64,000 nt of DNA from Tubulanus polymorphus (taxonomy: Eukaryota; Nemertea; Palaeonemertea; Tubulaniformes; Tubulanidae): positions 6,457,001 to 6,521,000 of the forward strand of contig NC_134029.1 of the NCBI RefSeq assembly GCF_964204645.1, written 5' to 3'. The notes under the pieces were generated by a model that worked only from the letters and a program-made list of their open reading frames with translations, was not told the DNA's origin and searched no databases. Below, one piece after another: positions 59,346 through 64,000 of this stretch. Position 1 is the first letter of the stretch. Every line of letters begins with the position of its first letter. Made by a program: the position numbers and the translations under genes.

Positions 59346-62300
59346 CTATAACGCTCTCAATCGCGCGAGTAATGCCTCCGCGTCCGATGACTCCGATGAA
59401 CGGTTATTGTTGTCTTGTTTCGGTCGCGCGGGCGTGATATTCGTCGGCGCTGTCGGATCGTCGTCGAAGTTGATCTCTCGAACGACCTCCGGCCCTTGCG
59501 TCTGATGGATGTTCTGTCGAGATCGCGACCGCGTCAGTTGCGCCCGTCGCTCGGCTGTAAAATATGAAAAAGAGAAGAGTTAACAGGGTGGCATCATTTA
59601 TTTGACGCGATGTTCCCCGATTTTTCCCTGACATGCACGTTGTTTCCCCTGACTCGATCCATCAAGAATCCAATCAGTTTACAGTCAAATACATACGACA
59701 TAGACAGAAACTGGTTGATTTTACGCGTGATCTAGTAATCTCAACATATTTCCCATCGTATCCCTGATTTTTAGCTGATGCTGGCAAAAAGACATGCGAT
59801 TATGTATGTGATTAACGCCAGTTTTCACGCCACCCGCTACCATCTGCCACTGATTCACACAAACTAGTAAAACAAATTCATATGAAAAACTTTCGTTTTT
59901 AACCTTATCAGACTTGCTTCCTCAATCTCAGGAACAATGTCAATATAATATTGTTTCTCGGCGGTAGTAAAAGCACGGCTGTCGGTTGTACATGAATTGA
60001 TTTCGTAAACGCAGTGATATAGGCGTAAAAAGACGAATCTAAATCATTCGAATTGAACTCTAGGATTTTCTAAAATAGTGCTGTAATGTCTGACAAAATT
60101 CACAGTGAAACCTCTGAACAAATATACCTAAAGCTTCGCAGATATTTGATCAGATAGACTAGTTTGACCTTTTTGATCATGGAAGGGTCATGCGGCATCG
60201 ACCAAATTCATTATACCACCAAATTCGTTATACCGCCATATCTTATCAGCACCCTATGTAGGTATTTTAACGCACTACATAAAACCGGCAGATTTATACA
60301 AAATGTTGGTTTCGTGTTTTTAGTACATGCAACGTGTGAGTGAACGTGTAACAACATGGCATAGGTTAGAATTATTGGAATCATATCCAATTGCTTGCAG
60401 GCTGTGCTCGATATTACGTTTCACAAATGCGAACGGGATCTCGTTTCAAAAGAATATACGAATTTAGAAAAATAGAACTGTGCACACTTGTGACTACAGT
60501 CATGTTCATGGCAAACATCATTAACTAGGGGTCCAGGGAACGAAATGCTTGACAACCTAACAATTTCAATATATAACACGGCCCCTCTGGTGAGCATCAG
60601 GGCTTTCAAAATTTCCCTTGAGACTTCAAAAATGCGTAAAAGTGCTGATTTGAATTGAAAAACAATCGCTGTCAGTCGGCCATCTTGAATCTGGGCGAGA
60701 TAGGTTTTGCGCTGCAGATAGGGAAAATACATGTATGAGCCAAATATCAAGAAAATCCATTGAAACGTTTACAAAAGTTCCTTAACCCTTTCAGTGCGTC
60801 TACACCGCAGTGCGGTGTATAAATCGGTGATGGATTTTGCTAGTACACCGCGCTGCGGTGTATTGATTGAATTAGTAATTAGTAATTATCTCTCTTGAAA
60901 GATGGCAGCACCTGTCAAACATACTGAAATATTAGTAACTAATGATACACCGCGCCGGGGTGTAGACGCATTATAGTGCTATTCCCGTTATTCAATACAC
61001 TAGGGTGGAATTTTCCCAAATTTTCACATTTCTCAAGCACTATAGGGTATTAATTAGTCAGCACGGAAAGGGTAAAATAACTGGACAAATGGATCGACGA
61101 CGATGGATGATAAGTGAATGTAATAGCCCTCTGGGATTTAAGTTACAACACTTCAGTTATTGGCTACCGGTCAAAATATACCGTATTTGCTCTAGCCAAA
61201 TAGAAGGTCAACTATCTATTGAACCACTTTCGGAATGCCAGTTTAGAATAATATCTGAGGATATGTTGTAAAGGTATGTTTAGTTATGACCTTAAACATC
61301 TAAAACTGTATTCAAGCTGTACTTAGTATTATGGTTAATATCATTCCTGATTAGTTGGTTGGTCCGGGTATGAATTCATAAGACCTAAAAAGCGAATCAT
61401 TAGAATATTTGATTAAAGCGCAGTATCTATTACACTCATCAGTTCGAATATCCACTACTGAATTTTAATCAGGACAGGACAGGAAATCGGGATTATTTTC
61501 AGCAAAACTTTGATCGAGTTACTATAGCATCAACCGATATGTTGGAATTCAAACTAACTATTGCTGCATCAACGTAAAACCATTGAAACATCAGGCAAAT
61601 TCAAAACTGTTTCAAGGGCTTTTTACTCAGTGGGTCTCCTGCTGTTGAAATATAAGTCATAAGAGCCGTTTAGAGATGGATTGAAAACATTTTACGGCTA
61701 ATCAACTCCTTTTATGTAAAAAAAAACCTGGCACGGCGCAAAAAAATGAAATTATGAGGCATGAAATACATCCGCATCATGAGTGGCATGAACTCAATCA
61801 TTGCTAGTCCTAGATTATCGAAAAAATCATTGAAAGAAATTCACTCCCGTAAACAACTTCAAATTGAATGTATGAACTAATTGAAATAATTGGCCAATTC
61901 AAATTTTGTTTGTTAGTCATGTACTCTTGCGGAACTTGACATTAAAAAGTCGATACGCGTAAATTTCGACGACTAGTGCTAGCTCGGTTATCCGCAAGCA
62001 ATAATTAGTGCGCTAGTGGTAGTGACAGAAAAGGAAACGAATCGCAATCTCCACGAACCGATTCCATTCATAGAGTGGAGCACTACATCATGTTTTCAAG
62101 TTTTCTGATACGTACAGTAGACTCCGTTTACGTGGGAGTCGATTGCCTCGAACTATTGCGTGCCCCAGACAATATATAACACATTTTTTAACTGAAATCC
62201 ATCGCGGTAACAACCATCCCTGTTCAGACTGCCCTGGAATTCTGCCCCGGTTACTTCTATCAGTTCCGTGAGATTCGCGGTAAAACCGAGTCTACTGTAC

Positions 62301-64000
62301 ATACTGCAAAGGGCGGATCCGAGGGGAAGGCCTAAAAATGTCAATTTGCCCTGAAATTTCACCGTACAAGTATACCGTAAGTATTTAGCTGATACCAAAA
62401 AATCACCAAACATGAATTGTTTTGCGATGAGCTTTCTTTCCGGGTGCCATTTTCATTTTGTGGCCTATTTTGGGGGTGCACCCAGAATTAGACCCTAGAT
62501 CCGCCCCTGCTGTAGATGCATGAACTGATCACATGTACAGCAAAACACATCAAAAATTGTGCCTAAATGGTAAATTTCATATGCAACAAAAACTGCTTGG
62601 ATTAACCTATAAAACATTAAACACACTGCATACTGCATGCACGCTATCAAATTCAGACATATCGCGCGCTGAAGATTCCTTTCAGCTCTAACTAAAACTA
62701 CTTGAATTCTCAATTGTTCGAAAATAAGTATCTTTCGATATCGATGTCGACATTCACACATATGTCTAGTGAACTAAAAACATCGAAACTCAAGGTGAAA
62801 ACTGACAATTCGTGCAATCGACAACAATATTTTACATGTCTCACTCGCGGCTCGGTTCTATTCACGCTGATGACTCTCGAGTTGATGAATGAAATTTGAA
62901 GATTCCCACTTGAAGAAAAACAAATCAACGAATATCATTACTCAAAATAGCGTAATCAATACAACATAGCCGCCGCTCTCTCTCTCCCCCCATTTACAAA
63001 TCCCGTGAGTTTCTCCTGTTTTTTTTCCATGTTATTACACAAAATTCCGAGTGAATGAGAGAAATTTCTAGTTTTAAAATGTTTCAATCATTCTTTTTTC
63101 ATTGAATCACATACTGATAAAGGAACACACAGTCAATAGCATTAGGCTATCCAAATTCCTTGAATTTTCCAGGTTTTCTGGTAAAATTTGCCAAAGTCCC
63201 CAAATTTTCCCTGATCTTTTTTCTGATTCCCTGAGTCTTCCAGGTTTTCCAGGTTACTAGCCTATAATACTTATAGCTAATTCAGTTACAAAACAGCTCT
63301 TCCTCGCTAAAATCTATGCCATTGAAATTAGATTGTTTGCCTTTGGAGTACATATAGCTTCATTGATGGTTTTATGTAAAATTGTAATACGATAAACACT
63401 GTCTTACCTCCAGTGGCTCTCGGAGTACGGCGACGTGTCTCTTTCTTTTCACGGTTCACGCTGAAAGCCGAACCAGTTTTCAACGCAGCCAATAGGTTGT
63501 CCATGACACCCTCTTGGTCACCCTCTGAAATTTAGACAAAAATGTGATATAATGAATTTCGGTCGAAATTATGCACTCGATACCATGTAGGAATCTTTGA
63601 ATACATGGTGCAATTTCCACCCATTTACATATTCCTTGATTTTAATCTGAATTTTCCACATTACGATTCAAAAGTCCCTAAATTAATCAAGAGAAAATTC
63701 ATTCTTTAAAATGTTATAATTTATTCAATTTCATGAATCATGTATTGATTTTTAAAAAAAATGTGTGTGATCAATAGCATTATCCAAATTCTCTGAGTTT
63801 TCCAGGTTTTTTGGTAAAATTTGTCAAATTCCCTGAGTTATCCCTGACTTTTTCTAGATTTTTTCTAGATTTCTCTGATTCCCCGAGTTTTTGCAGTCAG
63901 TGGCTGTTCTAGTATAGTGTTGACATTCTAGTGGAAAACCTACCAGCAGTGAGATCGGCGATTTTGCCTTGTTGTTTTTGTTTTCGAGCCAAGTCGGCTT
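59346..64000 (-). CDS. DIAPH: Diaphanous-related formin, C-terminal three exons; rest lies right of the window
   Basis: DIAPH proteins nucleate and elongate actin filaments and are released from autoinhibition by Rho-GTP. Exons: 64000(edge)-63944, 63524-63408, 59554-59346 (TAG), in frame. Read in order: LARKQKQQGKIADLT, then AEGDQEGVMDNLLAALKTG with SAF, followed by basic RRRTPRA. This is the diaphanous autoregulatory domain (MDxLLxxL core plus basic patch) that binds the N-terminal DID. The 68-residue tail is charged and ends DAEALLARLRAL, which resembles the C-terminus I remember for a vertebrate DIAPH paralogue (unchecked). FH1 and FH2 domains must lie beyond the window. Intron 59555-63407 is 3.85 kb and holds three MITEs. 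Confidence 0.9.
59587..59790. mobile_element. Partial GGTGGCCAC-family repeat in a DIAPH intron
   Basis: 'cagggtggcatcatttattt' with 'ccctgacatgcacgttgttt' matches the left half of 21275-21544 closely. It begins about 33 nt from the exon boundary at 59554. Confidence 0.55.
60786..61072. mobile_element. TTAA MITE in a DIAPH intron
   Basis: After TTAA at 60782-60785: CCCTTTCAGTGCGTC..., ending ...GCACGGAAAGGG then TAAA (right TTAA mutated). Contains two imperfect palindromes around 'caccgcagtgcggtg' and 'caccgcgctgcggtg'. Confidence 0.7.
62115..62298. mobile_element. MITE with CAGTAGACTC inverted ends and TA target duplication
   Basis: TA-CAGTAGACTCCGTTTACG ... AAACCGAGTCTACTG-TA. TA dinucleotides flank both ends (62113-62114, 62299-62300), as for Tc1/mariner/pogo elements. 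About 184 bp, non-coding. Confidence 0.75.
62311..62509. mobile_element. Inverted-end repeat, GGGCGGATCC family
   Basis: Left 'agggcggatccgagggg', right 'ccctagatccgcccctg'. Starts 12 bp after the preceding MITE. Confidence 0.6.
63150..63260. mobile_element. GGTGGCCAC-family remnant
   Basis: 'tgaattttccaggttttctg', 'ttccctgatctttt' and 'ctgagtcttccaggttttcc' are reverse-complement phrases of the family core. A second remnant lies at about 63780-63905 ('gagttttccaggttttttgg'). Confidence 0.5.

Noticed and set aside
59047-59505. 152-codon plus-strand frame
   Set aside because: Its right half is antisense to the DIAPH last exon. Its left part begins near a repeat-like 'caggggcgtatccag' and has no clear splice partner, so it is kept only as a note in the orphan-exon finding.

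Overview
The window is animal nuclear DNA. Every coding block is broken by GT-AG introns, exons chain in frame over kilobases, intergenic DNA is AT-rich, and many short inverted-repeat transposons sit in introns. The protein set (PCM1, BTBD17, FRG1, a DCUN1D4/5 protein, SERF, SMN, a SUGP1-like splicing factor, a Diaphanous formin) together with very compact genes points to an invertebrate metazoan. The repeat landscape makes a marine invertebrate such as a mollusc or another lophotrochozoan my best guess, but the phylum cannot be fixed from this sequence alone. There are no bacterial or viral genes, no rRNA and no convincing functional tRNA gene.

Layout: (1) 113-11747 (+), the C-terminal 20 exons of PCM1, whose introns carry many copies of a few MITE families. 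(2) 17572-22986 (-), a two-exon BTBD17-like BTB/BACK gene. (3) 24754-26517 (-), an unrecognised acidic protein with a Cys-rich N-terminus, incomplete in my reading. (4) 31112-33417 (+), FRG1, 8 exons. (5) 36054-37711 (-), a DCUN1D5/4-type neddylation co-E3, 7 coding exons. (6) 39015-39566 (+), SERF, 3 exons. (7) 41722-45484 (-), SMN, 8 exons, with a 62-bp minisatellite in intron 3. (8) 46495-53936 (+), a SUGP1-like SURP/G-patch splicing factor, 12 exons, about 1250 residues. (9) 59346 to the right edge (-), the C-terminus of a Diaphanous formin, including its autoregulatory domain.

From FRG1 onward the genes alternate strand: FRG1 and DCUN1D converge, DCUN1D and SERF diverge, SERF and SMN converge, SMN and SUGP1 diverge, SUGP1 and DIAPH converge. 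Two divergent promoters (about 37.7-39.0 kb and 45.5-46.5 kb) therefore serve four housekeeping genes. Three of the genes (FRG1, SMN, SUGP1) belong to pre-mRNA splicing or snRNP biogenesis. SERF next to SMN recalls human 5q13, where SERF1A adjoins SMN1.

I found no new defence or biosynthetic system. The points most worth following are the SMN-SERF linkage; the SUGP1 protein with one visible SURP domain, a roughly 720-residue proline-rich insert and an array of SUMO-type motifs; a foldback transposon whose inverted repeats carry tRNA-like B boxes; TTAA-flanked MITEs in three host genes; and the unrecognised acidic gene with a 22-nt microexon. All exon joins are my own, from splice sites and reading phase. 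No alignment or transcript data were available.
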